A stretch of 37,633 bases of DNA, from positions 1-37,633 of the IMG/VR virus record IMGVR_UViG_3300044627_000952. One strand, given 5' to 3'. Source of the DNA: a virus. The notes under the pieces were generated by a model. That model had not been told where the DNA came from and did not search any database. It saw only the letters and a program-made list of their open reading frames with translations. Positions 28,809 to 37,633 of the stretch are shown piece after piece; the first letter of the stretch is position 1, and each line of letters begins with the position of its first letter. The position numbers were made by a program, and so were the translations under genes.

Positions 28809-30607
28809 TATGGAATCACTCCGAATCTCGAACCGACATCAATTAAGATGCTGTCAGCTTTAGCTCTTGCGTTGGCTGTGTATTGCCAACGGCTGTCTTT
28901 GTATAGGTCTTGCTCGAACTGCCACAATGGAGTGACTGTTGACGATGTTTTGTCTCCTACAGTTGTTGTTGAGCCAATCATTGCTTTACGAACAGTTGCA
29001 TCCTCTAGATCTAGTGAACCTTCTGGCACCTCAAGGATACGAGAAATTGCACCGATGTAAGGGCTTGCAATAGATAGTGGAGACTCTCCGTTGAGAATAC
29101 GATCACGGAACGCTGGGAAGAGTTTTACTGCTTCTTGACGAAGGTTCTCATCAATCTGTTCGTTAGATGTATCTCCAAGGAAAACATTCTTTGCAAGATT
29201 ATCTGCTGCTGATGCAGTAAGTGCCAAGCCAAACTGACGATACTTGGTAGTAACCATAATCTTGTTAGCATTGATTTGTTGCTGGACTTTAGGCTGAGAT
29301 AAATACTGGTCAGTTCGGCGAAGCTTCTTCTCGAAGTCGCTGATATTAGATGAACTAATAAGAAGTGTCTGGAATTGCTTATCATCTATCTTAAAGGCAG
29401 ATGAGGCAATCTCAAGGTTCTTACGATAGATCTCGATGTAGTCAGCAGCAGCCTGAGCAAAGGTATTTCCTGCACGGATAGAGTTAGCAACATCTGGCTT
29501 AACTGTATCCAACTGGAACTGGGCAATAGTCTTTAGACCAATGTCATACTTGATCTCATCCATGCTCTTGACTTTGGCAAGGTATTGATCTCGGTAAGTA
29601 TCTTTAGTTGCCTGATCTAATTTAAGACCATTGGCAAGTTCGGCTGCACCAATAAGTGCAAAGGTTCTCTGGTTGACATCTTTAGCCCAAGCAGTTCCTG
29701 AAAGGTATGCTTCAACATTGGCGGCAGATGAATTCTCTCGTGCCATGCTAACAAGCTTGTTATAGATGTCTGGGTAACTAGCCTTAAAGTAATCGATAAG
29801 ATACTTGCTACCATACTCACCAAGCTTTGCTTGCTGCTCTGCTGTCAATGCATTTGGATCTACAAGGATTCCACCTTGATAGGTTTTACCGCCAGCAGTT
29901 CCTGTGAATGGTTTACCGTTCTTTAGGTATGGCTTATCAGCAGTTCCCTTACCGGTGAATTTATCTCCACCACCTGTGTTGCCTCCAGTATTACCTCCGG
30001 TGTTTCCACCGGTATTGCCTCCAGTATTACCGCCTGTATTACCACCGGTGTTACCACCAGTATTACCACCTACTGCTTGATCTACAACAGTTGGGCCTCC
30101 GCCTACTCTGCCTGTTGCCTGATTAGAATTTGGAAAATTAGGAAGGTTGTCTTTAATGTTTGGAATGCCATCGCCATCAGAATCTTCTGATTCAGATTCA
30201 ACGCTGGCACCACTTTTAGTAGTTAACTTGCCAGATGTATCTACTTGATATTTTCCAGCAGCAAGATCTTTTGACTCTTGATAAGCCTTAGTCTGTGCAT
30301 CTAATGTTGATTGATAACGGTTAGCAAAATACTTCAAGTCACGAAGATCGGCAGTAGATAATTCCTGTGTCTCTTGCTTGCGAAGAAGTTGTTTAACTGC
30401 AAAAAGATCGCTATCGATTGATTTTTGAAGACCTTCTGCATACTTAATGCGATTCTGTGCAGTAATCTTTATACGAAGTTGTGCATCGTTAGCAGCTTTA
30501 ATTTTGTTAGCTTCACGCTTTGCTTCATCACGAGCCGCTTTAGCAGCATTCGCATTTGCAACTGCATCTGCTACAAGTTTGCTAATGTCTGGGTTTTTTT
30601 CAGCCAT
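28808..30607 (-). CDS. Large virion-associated protein with GGNT repeats and calcium-loop motif (599 aa)
   Basis: The N-terminus is a long charged helix (about 15-110, likely coiled coil). DSDGDGIPNIKDNLPNFPNS near 142-161 is a thrombospondin-3-like calcium-binding loop. It is followed by about eight tandem Gly-Gly-Asn-Thr units encoded by a 12-base repeat (about 29970-30075). The C-terminal 380 residues are helical (TFALIGAAELANGLKLDQAT and similar). No enzymatic motif. The adjacent 264- and 522-residue products have related Ala/Gln-rich helices, so the three may form one internal or ejected complex. Confidence 0.65.
   Translation of the reverse strand: MAEKNPDISKLVADAVANANAAKAARDEAKREANKIKAANDAQLRIKITAQNRIKYAEGLQKSIDSDLFAVKQLLRKQETQELSTADLRDLKYFANRYQSTLDAQTKAYQESKDLAAGKYQVDTSGKLTTKSGASVESESEDSDGDGIPNIKDNLPNFPNSNQATGRVGGGPTVVDQAVGGNTGGNTGGNTGGNTGGNTGGNTGGNTGGNTGGGDKFTGKGTADKPYLKNGKPFTGTAGGKTYQGGILVDPNALTAEQQAKLGEYGSKYLIDYFKASYPDIYNKLVSMARENSSAANVEAYLSGTAWAKDVNQRTFALIGAAELANGLKLDQATKDTYRDQYLAKVKSMDEIKYDIGLKTIAQFQLDTVKPDVANSIRAGNTFAQAAADYIEIYRKNLEIASSAFKIDDKQFQTLLISSSNISDFEKKLRRTDQYLSQPKVQQQINANKIMVTTKYRQFGLALTASAADNLAKNVFLGDTSNEQIDENLRQEAVKLFPAFRDRILNGESPLSIASPYIGAISRILEVPEGSLDLEDATVRKAMIGSTTTVGDKTSSTVTPLWQFEQDLYKDSRWQYTANARAKADSILIDVGSRFGVIP
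29970..30075 (-). repeat. Tandem 12-base repeat encoding Gly-Gly-Asn-Thr
   Basis: About eight in-frame 12-base units with silent third-base variation lie inside the 599-residue virion protein gene. The silent changes indicate selection for the peptide rather than recent slippage. Confidence 0.75.
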
Positions 30608-31401
30608 TATCGGACACCCGCAATCTTCGCTATAACATCGCCGTATGAATTAAGAGTCTTGTTGACTGCTTCTGTTTCTAACTCTGGGTTAGCCATAATT
30701 GCCTGTTCAACTACTTGACCCTTGCCAGCCATCGATAGGCCTCCAGTTGTTGTAGTTGAGTATTGACCCGGTGCTGTCTGTGTTTGTGTAGTGATTGAAG
30801 GGTTAGCCTTCTCAGCAGATGTAAGAGTTTGAAGAAGTTGATTATATTCAGCATCACGAGGATCACGACCAAGTTTTGCACGAAGTGCATTCTGAACGAT
30901 TGCTTGTGCTTCTTCTTTGGTTGAGATACTTGATACTCTCTGAGTGGTTGTTCTTGGTTCTCCACCACCACCGGATCCAATGGCTGCTAACTTCTCTTGC
31001 CATGTACGACCACCATCAGCATTGGCTTCACCAAGAAGTTTCTTAAATGCTTCTGTGTCAGCCTTGCCCCAATAGGCAGTCTGGAAATCAGACTTAGCAA
31101 GTTGTCCACCTTGAATCAAAAGAGCTTTAACTTGGTTTTGATCTGATAAAGATTTAATCTGTTCTCCAAGAATCTGATACACCTGAAGATCTGAAACTTG
31201 ATATAGGGCAGAATAAATCTTGCCAGTTACATCTGTTTTCTTACCAGTCCTTGGATCAGTAAAGACAACACCCGGGCGGAATACGCCAGTTCCTTGTGCA
31301 GGATATGAGTTGCCGCCACCTACTGAAGGGGCAGCATAAGGATTAGTTCCTGATGTCTTTTCCAAGGAATCATCGATTCCGTTCTTGTTTAGATCAACCA
31401 T
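30607..31401 (-). CDS. Virion-associated protein with N-terminal calcium-loop motif (264 aa)
   Basis: It opens MVDLNKNGIDDSLEKTSG, an EF-hand/dockerin-like DxNxNGxDD loop, followed by a Gly/Pro-rich stretch and a helical middle (KIYSALYQVSDLQVYQILGE, QAIVQNALRAKLGRDPRDAE). The C-terminus is Thr/Gln-rich, then helical (ELETEAVNKTLNSYGDVIAK). Family not recognised. The motif recalls that in the downstream 599-residue protein. It starts at the stop of the giant gene (TAATG-type overlap) and is probably co-translated with it. Confidence 0.65.
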   Translation of the reverse strand: MVDLNKNGIDDSLEKTSGTNPYAAPSVGGGNSYPAQGTGVFRPGVVFTDPRTGKKTDVTGKIYSALYQVSDLQVYQILGEQIKSLSDQNQVKALLIQGGQLAKSDFQTAYWGKADTEAFKKLLGEANADGGRTWQEKLAAIGSGGGGEPRTTTQRVSSISTKEEAQAIVQNALRAKLGRDPRDAEYNQLLQTLTSAEKANPSITTQTQTAPGQYSTTTTGGLSMAGKGQVVEQAIMANPELETEAVNKTLNSYGDVIAKIAGVR

Positions 31402-34400
31402 TAGTTATTTCCTGTCTCTGTTGCAAATACACGCCAGTACATTACAGAGAAATCTGGGTGTTCGGAGATTATCTGGTAAGCAGTTTGGTCTAACCATTGT
31501 GCTACATTTTCAACAGCTTTACCTGTAAGTGTCTTGTATCCTGCTTGTGCAACAGAATTCAATGCTGACTCACGAGCCTGTAAGAACTTAGCCAAGCCCT
31601 TACCTGATTCGGTTTCAGCAAACTTAGGATTGCTAAGAGCCTGAGTTACTTCCTTGACAAGTGTCTCACGAGGAACACCTGCTGCACGGAAGTCTGGCTG
31701 TCCACCGAAGTCATCATCCATTGCTGCCTTACGAGTCAAGTAGACTTGATGGGCTTGCTTCGGATCTGCACCCTGTTGGATAGCGATGGCTTCATCGCTT
31801 TGTAACTTAGCCTTACGAGCTGTGTACACATAACGAGCCGCTTCCATCTGCATTTCGGCTGGAGTCAACTTAAATCGCTGGCCACGCTGTGCTTGCCATT
31901 TAGCAAATTCTTGTGAGTATTGTCCACCGGGGAAGAAGAGGGCAAACGCATTTGGTACTGCATTGGCATCTTTACGGTTATTTGTATAGAAATTCCAAGC
32001 TTCATCAGTAGGTGTGATACCACCACGAGATCCGGATACCAGAGCAAAGAGTGCTGATTCGCCATACTTGTCAGCCCACTTGGCTACAGCAATTTCATAA
32101 CTGTCTGGGTTGTTTGCACGGATCTGTAAGAAGTCATTAAACATAAGAGCCTGAACATGAAGTTCACCCTCTTTGTCCTTAGCAAGAATCTGAGGTGCAA
32201 TAGATCCGGGAGCCACATTCTGTGTGATACCACGCCATAAGGCGAGGACTCGATTGACTCTACCTGCATCTTCAAGAAGCTTTGCTTGTGCTTCTCCACC
32301 AAGTGGGAAGTCTCCATAGTTACCAGTTGATGCAAGGTATGTCATCAATGGTCGAAGAGTAGACATACTCTTCTCCTCAAAGGAGTTAATACCTAAACCG
32401 TAAAGAACTCTTTGGGCCCAAGCAGGTGTAAATGATTCAACGATTCCAGTCTTACCTTCAGGGGCTCCGAATGGATAGATCACATCACGGAGTTGATCTG
32501 CTGCCCAACCTTCTTGGCTCTGGATTAGTCGACCCAATGAAAGTTGAATTGCAGGGCCTACACCCGGTAGCAATTCATTGCTGAATGCAAGGTTCAAAGA
32601 TGGAATCGAAAGTGATGTTGGCATCGATGGAACTGCTTCACCAGTTGCTGTTGAAAGCATCCAACCAAGTGCATTGCCTGCCAAAGGAATAACCATACGA
32701 GGATCACCATAGGTTGGATCCTTGTAGATAAATCCTTGGCTTGGGTCATTCCAGTTCTGACCAGTCCATTCATAAATGACACCAGTCTCTGGGTGAGTCA
32801 AAAATTCAAAAGCGTTAGCAGCCTTGTAAGTACGAGCCTTGCCTTGTAGGCGGAAGGTATTGGCTACATCTGTGCCAATCAACTTACTCCAAGTAGCAAT
32901 AGTGTTACCCCACGCTGCTGCGAAAGGAGCCACTAAACGAGCTGCAACTGCATACTGCTTCTGTCGCATTGCATCGTAGTAAAGCTTCTGTAGTTTATTA
33001 GCAGCAAAGTTATTTGCGATTGTATGCATATCATCGGCAGCAAGTCCTCGATCATCGAGTGTCTTGATTGCCTCACGCATACGAACCAATGATGGGTTTT
33101 CAAACCCTGCCTTAAGTCCAAAGACTTTAAGACCACGAAGTTCTTTCTCAGCAATAGCAAGGATCTTAACTGCCTCATCCTTGGTAAGAAGATTCATGTT
33201 CTCTGCAACACCGTTCCAATATTGCTGCTTAAACTCTGGGCCAAGTGCTGCTCGTTTTTCAATCGATGCAGAGACTTGGAAGAACTTAGATGCTGCTCGA
33301 TCCCATTGACCCTTGAAAGATGCAACGGCACGGACATCATCTGTTGGAAGCTTGAGTTGACCGATAGCCTTTGAGATGTCTGTTGAATCAACATATCCCT
33401 TAAGGATATTGGCAAGCCATACATCCTTTGATTGAGTTCCCTTTGGATTAAATCCGGGAGTTCTCTTGCCATCTACTGCAACCATTGCTTTACCAGATAT
33501 AAAGTCACGCAACTCTTGGCGGCCACCAGATAGATTATCAACACCTTCTGTGACTACCTTGAAGTAATTCTCCATAGCCTGACGAGCAATAGCCTCGTCT
33601 GCATCAAGCATCAATGCACGATTGAGTTCATCAACCTTGGCAATCTGTGTACGAAGCAGGATTCCCTGCTCTGTCTCAAACATAAAGTCAACAATGAACT
33701 TCTCGTAATCACGAGATAGATCCATTCCTTGTGCTTGCTTCTTAGCAACAAAAGCTTCTGCTTCTTTGAACCAAGGAGTAATCTTTCCGTTGGCACCCTT
33801 GACTCCACCAGTAAGACCACCGGCAACTAAACGAGCCATAGCTGATTCACGGAATTGAAGGATTGCTCCGGCCCATGCCCGATTGAATCCTCGTTCTTCT
33901 GGTGTAATAAAACGCATACCGGTAGGCAGGATCTGTGAAAGACCACGAGTGCCTTGGCCCATACCAACACCGATAGATCGAGACATCATTACAGCAAACT
34001 TATCTGCATCTGCAAGTGCTGCTGACTTAAAGCCGATTGCATCCATCTCTTCAACCGCTTTGTTGAAGTTTGTGCCAAAGACTGTGTTGTCGAAGCGAGA
34101 CCATCGAGTAGCAAACTTAGCGATTGCATTACCCTCTGGGTTAGCCATCATCATTGCAGCAAACTGCAATGGGTGATTGAACAAGGTTGTAGATCCACCA
34201 AGGAATGAACGAACCTGCATATCACCAACATTTCGTAGGATGTATGAAACACGACCTACGAGAACTGTTTGCTTGAAGAATGAGTCAAAGAGATCAGTAG
34301 TTACTGTTCTAAGTTGCTGTGCATTCTGTGACTGGGAGAAAAGGTTTCTTGTTTTTCCTGTGAGCTGACGGATTGCATCGATGTCAGGCCACTTGATAAA

Positions 34401-37310
34401 ATTTGCAAGTTGAGAGTCAATGAGTGGATCAAGCTGAGTGAACTTCTGGGTCTTTCCAGCGATCTTAAATTCTCGTGTTCCGATGTCCTTACCAGCAACT
34501 TGTGCCAAGAACTTTCGGTTAGCATCTGCTTCTTTCTTAAATACTCGAGCCGCATCATTAAGCATACGGATTTGTTCTTCTGTTAGGTTAGGAGCCTTCT
34601 CCTTAACCAAAGACTTAAGTGTGTCAATGAATACATTGAAGCGTTCAGTCGAGGTTGTAGCCGCCATCATTGCCTTAATGGATGTCTTCTGTAATTCAGC
34701 AGATGCCTTAAGGAATGGCAAAGTGTCATTCATTTCCCTGACCAATGTATCTACATCGTCTAGGTGAATAAGATTTCTAGTAGGTGCAAACCGTGTGAAC
34801 GGTGCAGTTACTTTGTTGCTTCTCAGGAATGCTCGTGCATCGTTTTCTGCATTAAGCAGGAAGTTAGCAAAACCTTCATGGTGTAACTTCAATGAGTTAG
34901 GTGCATAGAAGCTTGACTGGAATTGGATTGCACGAGATTGAACTGCAAGTCCGACTCGTGTTCCACGAGATAGTTCTAGGCCAACTTCACCGGCAAGTAA
35001 TCCCATAACTTCTTTTTCAGAAGTAGCAGCAGCCAAACGCTTGGCTAGATCAACTGTGATATTTCCATTCATTGCTCGCCATAGATCATCGTATTGTTCT
35101 GGGCCGTAGTGGATAGCAATAAACTTTGCAGCGTTCTGACCCATTGGGCCAAAGAATGCTTTAGCGGCCTGCTGGTAATCAAGGATCTGCTTACCACCTA
35201 TGGTCATAAGACCAAACTCTGCTTCCATTGCTAAAGCCTTACGACCTCGTGCCTCTTCGAGAAGCATACGAGCCTCATCATCAGACTTGACTCGATCTTG
35301 AACATACTTAAGTCTGTTTCTCCAAGCTTCTTCAGCCTTGGCAAGTTCCTTTTGGACACCTTTTGTAACCTTACCCTGCTCGGCAAGAGTTTTATTTATA
35401 TTAGCAAGTTGTTCCATGACTGTAAGGCGAGGTGCTGCTGCACCTTCGACTAGCCCTGTAACCTGCTGGGTAATTGCACCCTTAGTTGTAAGTGCTTGGA
35501 CACCAAGATCGTTGATGTCAGGTGAGTTGATAGCATCAGCCTTGAAGCGACCAAAGTCAGAAATCTTTGCATCGAATGGATCTACTGTCCGTGGGAAGTA
35601 AGCGTATCCGCCACCACCCATACCACGAGTGGCACCGACATTTTCAAATCCTTGGATACCGGATCTTTCGTATGCTGCAAATAGTTGTTCTGTAATTCCA
35701 GCCTTCTGTGCTGACTGGATAAGTTCTGCGTGTGTTGCACCGGGTGTATCGATCACATCGAGAACACCTTGCAGTTTAGATTCTTGGATGCCAGCAGCAG
35801 TTCCAACATCTATAAGGTTAGAACCAATCTCGTTAGATACACGAGTTGCTTGTGGTGAATCTCCAGCTTTGATAAGACCTGTCCACTTGATAAGGCGTGG
35901 CTTCTGCTTTGCTGCTACACGAACTACAGCATCTACGCCATTGCGGATGCCTTGAGTTGCTGCACGATCACCCTTCTTAAGGGCTGCTTCTTCAAGTGTA
36001 TGAATAAGTCCGGGAGCCAACTGTTCTTGTTCAACAAGTGTTTCTCCTGCACGAACTACTTCATCAAAACCTTTAGCATCAAGAATGCTTTGAACTGCTG
36101 CTGCACGACCAGCAGTATTGAGTTCAATACGATGAGCCATAAGGTCTTCAGCCTTACGAGCCTGTCCAACAAGCTGACCCTTTGTATCAGTTGCAGTCTT
36201 AAGACCTGCAAGTAAAGTGTCACGCTGTTGACGGAGTTGTCCGTTTTCTGCATCTAATAAATCTGCTTCAGACTTTGCTTTGTAATAAGTCTGGTATGTA
36301 TTATCTACCTGTTCAGAGATAGCATTTAGATCATCTTGGTGTTTGATGATGTCTGCTTCAAGCATATTGATGTCGCCTGCTGCTGCTCGTGCTTCTGCAC
36401 GAACTTTTGTAACATCACCCATAATGTCTTCGACATCACGAGCCACAGCCTTGATCGGTGCTGCCTTCGCTTCTGCTGCACGAGCTGCGGCCTTTGGCCC
36501 AACACGAAGTGTTACGCCAACCTTTCCAGCTTCTTTACCGATCTTAAGTAAACCTACACCGGGAACATAAGTAAGTGGGTCTGCTGCTAGATTGAGAACG
36601 AATCCTGAAATGGCTTGAAATGTACGAGCTGCTTTAGTCTCTGGATTATCGAATAGTGCTTGTGTAAGTCCACTTGAATAAGTCCAAGGAACTCCACCCT
36701 TCATCGTAGGGCCAGCAGCAATCTTTGCATTAAGTAATGCTTTACCTACCGCAGAGTTTTGATCTGCACCAAGAAAACCAGTACCTACATCAATCTTGCC
36801 TGTTTTGAAAAGGTTGATAAGAGCTTGACCTGTTTGAGTCTCATCAAAAACATTCATGCCACCCTTGCCGGATACACCGTTACGAACGCTGGCTTCTAGC
36901 ATTTCAAATGGTGTAGATAAAAGCATGAAAGCAGTACGAGTAAGTGGTGCTAAGAAGTCAGCAGGTGAACCCTTCTTTGCAGAGTTCTGCTCTTTTAACT
37001 TAGCAGCAGCAGCAATGGCTGCGTTACGCTGTGCATCAATCAATGCTGATCCATCGAGTGTGGTCATAGCATTGGCTGTATTGCCACCAATAACAGCACC
37101 AGACTTTGTAAGACCCATGACCGTGCCGACAGATGCAGCAGGGTAGGCCTTAGCCATAGCAGCTAACTGCTTGGCAAAGTCTGGACTTAAATACTTAGAT
37201 TGCTGGGCCTGAATGTATGTATCGTAAGCTGCTGTTCCTTCTTGAGGAATTGAACTTAACGATGCACCGAGACTACCAGCACCAAATGTGCCTCCGGTTT
37301 TTCCTGCCAT
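31401..37310 (-). CDS. Giant virion-associated protein, putative internal/ejection protein (1969 aa)
   Basis: This 5.9-kb gene is the largest in the window. The first 300 residues are Ala/Gly-rich with hydrophobic helices (FQAISGFVLNLAADPLTYVP near 231-250). A coiled coil spans about 300-395, and the rest is mostly helical with charged and Ala-rich segments. I found no Walker, polymerase, lysozyme or peptidase motif by eye. It lies between the right-edge gene and the scaffold/capsid pair. Very large helical proteins in short-tailed phages are often internal proteins ejected with DNA; a huge head or MuF-like protein is the alternative. A tape measure is less likely given its place before the capsid. 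Confidence 0.6.
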   Translation of the reverse strand: MAGKTGGTFGAGSLGASLSSIPQEGTAAYDTYIQAQQSKYLSPDFAKQLAAMAKAYPAASVGTVMGLTKSGAVIGGNTANAMTTLDGSALIDAQRNAAIAAAAKLKEQNSAKKGSPADFLAPLTRTAFMLLSTPFEMLEASVRNGVSGKGGMNVFDETQTGQALINLFKTGKIDVGTGFLGADQNSAVGKALLNAKIAAGPTMKGGVPWTYSSGLTQALFDNPETKAARTFQAISGFVLNLAADPLTYVPGVGLLKIGKEAGKVGVTLRVGPKAAARAAEAKAAPIKAVARDVEDIMGDVTKVRAEARAAAGDINMLEADIIKHQDDLNAISEQVDNTYQTYYKAKSEADLLDAENGQLRQQRDTLLAGLKTATDTKGQLVGQARKAEDLMAHRIELNTAGRAAAVQSILDAKGFDEVVRAGETLVEQEQLAPGLIHTLEEAALKKGDRAATQGIRNGVDAVVRVAAKQKPRLIKWTGLIKAGDSPQATRVSNEIGSNLIDVGTAAGIQESKLQGVLDVIDTPGATHAELIQSAQKAGITEQLFAAYERSGIQGFENVGATRGMGGGGYAYFPRTVDPFDAKISDFGRFKADAINSPDINDLGVQALTTKGAITQQVTGLVEGAAAPRLTVMEQLANINKTLAEQGKVTKGVQKELAKAEEAWRNRLKYVQDRVKSDDEARMLLEEARGRKALAMEAEFGLMTIGGKQILDYQQAAKAFFGPMGQNAAKFIAIHYGPEQYDDLWRAMNGNITVDLAKRLAAATSEKEVMGLLAGEVGLELSRGTRVGLAVQSRAIQFQSSFYAPNSLKLHHEGFANFLLNAENDARAFLRSNKVTAPFTRFAPTRNLIHLDDVDTLVREMNDTLPFLKASAELQKTSIKAMMAATTSTERFNVFIDTLKSLVKEKAPNLTEEQIRMLNDAARVFKKEADANRKFLAQVAGKDIGTREFKIAGKTQKFTQLDPLIDSQLANFIKWPDIDAIRQLTGKTRNLFSQSQNAQQLRTVTTDLFDSFFKQTVLVGRVSYILRNVGDMQVRSFLGGSTTLFNHPLQFAAMMMANPEGNAIAKFATRWSRFDNTVFGTNFNKAVEEMDAIGFKSAALADADKFAVMMSRSIGVGMGQGTRGLSQILPTGMRFITPEERGFNRAWAGAILQFRESAMARLVAGGLTGGVKGANGKITPWFKEAEAFVAKKQAQGMDLSRDYEKFIVDFMFETEQGILLRTQIAKVDELNRALMLDADEAIARQAMENYFKVVTEGVDNLSGGRQELRDFISGKAMVAVDGKRTPGFNPKGTQSKDVWLANILKGYVDSTDISKAIGQLKLPTDDVRAVASFKGQWDRAASKFFQVSASIEKRAALGPEFKQQYWNGVAENMNLLTKDEAVKILAIAEKELRGLKVFGLKAGFENPSLVRMREAIKTLDDRGLAADDMHTIANNFAANKLQKLYYDAMRQKQYAVAARLVAPFAAAWGNTIATWSKLIGTDVANTFRLQGKARTYKAANAFEFLTHPETGVIYEWTGQNWNDPSQGFIYKDPTYGDPRMVIPLAGNALGWMLSTATGEAVPSMPTSLSIPSLNLAFSNELLPGVGPAIQLSLGRLIQSQEGWAADQLRDVIYPFGAPEGKTGIVESFTPAWAQRVLYGLGINSFEEKSMSTLRPLMTYLASTGNYGDFPLGGEAQAKLLEDAGRVNRVLALWRGITQNVAPGSIAPQILAKDKEGELHVQALMFNDFLQIRANNPDSYEIAVAKWADKYGESALFALVSGSRGGITPTDEAWNFYTNNRKDANAVPNAFALFFPGGQYSQEFAKWQAQRGQRFKLTPAEMQMEAARYVYTARKAKLQSDEAIAIQQGADPKQAHQVYLTRKAAMDDDFGGQPDFRAAGVPRETLVKEVTQALSNPKFAETESGKGLAKFLQARESALNSVAQAGYKTLTGKAVENVAQWLDQTAYQIISEHPDFSVMYWRVFATETGNN

Positions 37311-37633
37311 TAACGCTTCTCATAATCTAATCTTTGTCCTAATCGAACCAAGTCTGGATCTGGATATAGGGCAATAAGTTGACGGACAAGTGTGGCAGTT
37401 TCATCCGGTGCTTGTGGTGGAATAGGTAATACTTCATTACCCGGGCCAGCACCAAAGGCTGCACCGAATGTAATCTCTTGATCTACATTTGGGTTTGGTG
37501 TAGAAAAGTTTCTGTTTGGCATAGCAGGTGCTGCGATCATAGGGCCCATTCCGCCACCCATTGCACCTGTTTCAGTTGCTGCTAATGGAACTCCGGGAGC
37601 AGTTTGTAGTTGTGTGAGTTCTGTGTTCTCACC
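37310..37633 (-). CDS. Uncharacterised head-region protein, partial (5' end beyond window)
   Basis: The frame is open through the right edge, so an internal ATG at 37561 is not necessarily the start. The visible 107 residues are Pro/Gly/Ala-rich (GVPLAATETGAMGGGMGPMI, FGAAFGAGPGNEVLPIPPQA) and end in a helix (ATLVRQLIALYPDPDLVRLG). This could be the flexible C-terminus of a portal or other head protein, but no diagnostic motif is in view. The stop overlaps the start of the giant gene. Confidence 0.6.
   Translation of the reverse strand, partial: GENTELTQLQTAPGVPLAATETGAMGGGMGPMIAAPAMPNRNFSTPNPNVDQEITFGAAFGAGPGNEVLPIPPQAPDETATLVRQLIALYPDPDLVRLGQRLDYEKR

Noticed and set aside
29970-30075. CRISPR-like repeat array
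   Set aside because: The 12-base units are in frame, without spacers, and encode Gly-Gly-Asn-Thr.

Overview
The window looks like most of the genome of a tailed bacteriophage that infects an actinobacterium. Phage identity rests on a large terminase, a scaffold/major-capsid pair, head and tail-fibre genes, and an endolysin with several small membrane proteins. The host inference rests on a WhiB-type protein, an Rpf-like (resuscitation-promoting factor) transglycosylase, a GP88-family protein and other small actinophage-type genes. The moderate G+C, Gly-rich and Ala/Ser-rich fibres and many TAATG/ATGA overlaps suggest an uncultured freshwater or marine actinobacterium, but this is inference. 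No integrase, tape-measure protein, tail sheath or tail tube was recognised. The head-adaptor-fibre layout therefore fits a short-tailed phage better than a long-tailed one.

Layout. (1) 1-1072, minus: 5' part of the large terminase gene, cut by the window edge. (2) 1073-1846: non-coding divergent region rich in inverted repeats, with a plus-strand promoter near 1761-1789. (3) 1847-5506, plus: a module of eleven mostly small genes (GP88 family, zinc-ribbon, two membrane proteins, Rpf-like transglycosylase). Its sequence is very unlike the rest: GATC, CTCGAG, CCGG and AGCT are hugely over-represented from about 1500 to 5220. Four of its genes begin with the same leader: a stem-loop, (AA)CCTAG, AAGGATCAA, then ATG. 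(4) 5551-5580: bidirectional terminator between convergent units. (5) 5581-12545, minus: replication and regulation genes (FmdB-like, three PD-(D/E)XK nucleases, sigma-like factor, Nmad1, split DnaG-type primase, RecA-fold helicase, WhiB, GRF-type zinc protein, glycosyltransferase). (6) 12717-12745: strong terminator ending the structural operon. (7) 12765-15432, minus: lysis region with CHAP endolysin, three small membrane proteins and a secreted Pro-rich protein. (8) 15402-23881, minus: methyltransferase, tail and fibre proteins. (9) 23881-27078, minus: head genes, including major capsid, scaffold and a proteasome/HslV-like Ntn-hydrolase. (10) 27240-37633, minus: very large virion-associated proteins, including one of 1969 residues, and the end of a gene running off the right edge.

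How it fits together. The long minus-strand operon builds the virion and lyses the cell. A second minus-strand operon replicates and processes DNA and carries two candidate transcription regulators (sigma-like and WhiB). The plus-strand module is a separate expression unit of probable early or accessory genes. The most unusual features are the compositional island with its modular leaders, the composition junction inside the transglycosylase gene, and the proteasome-like protease in the head module.
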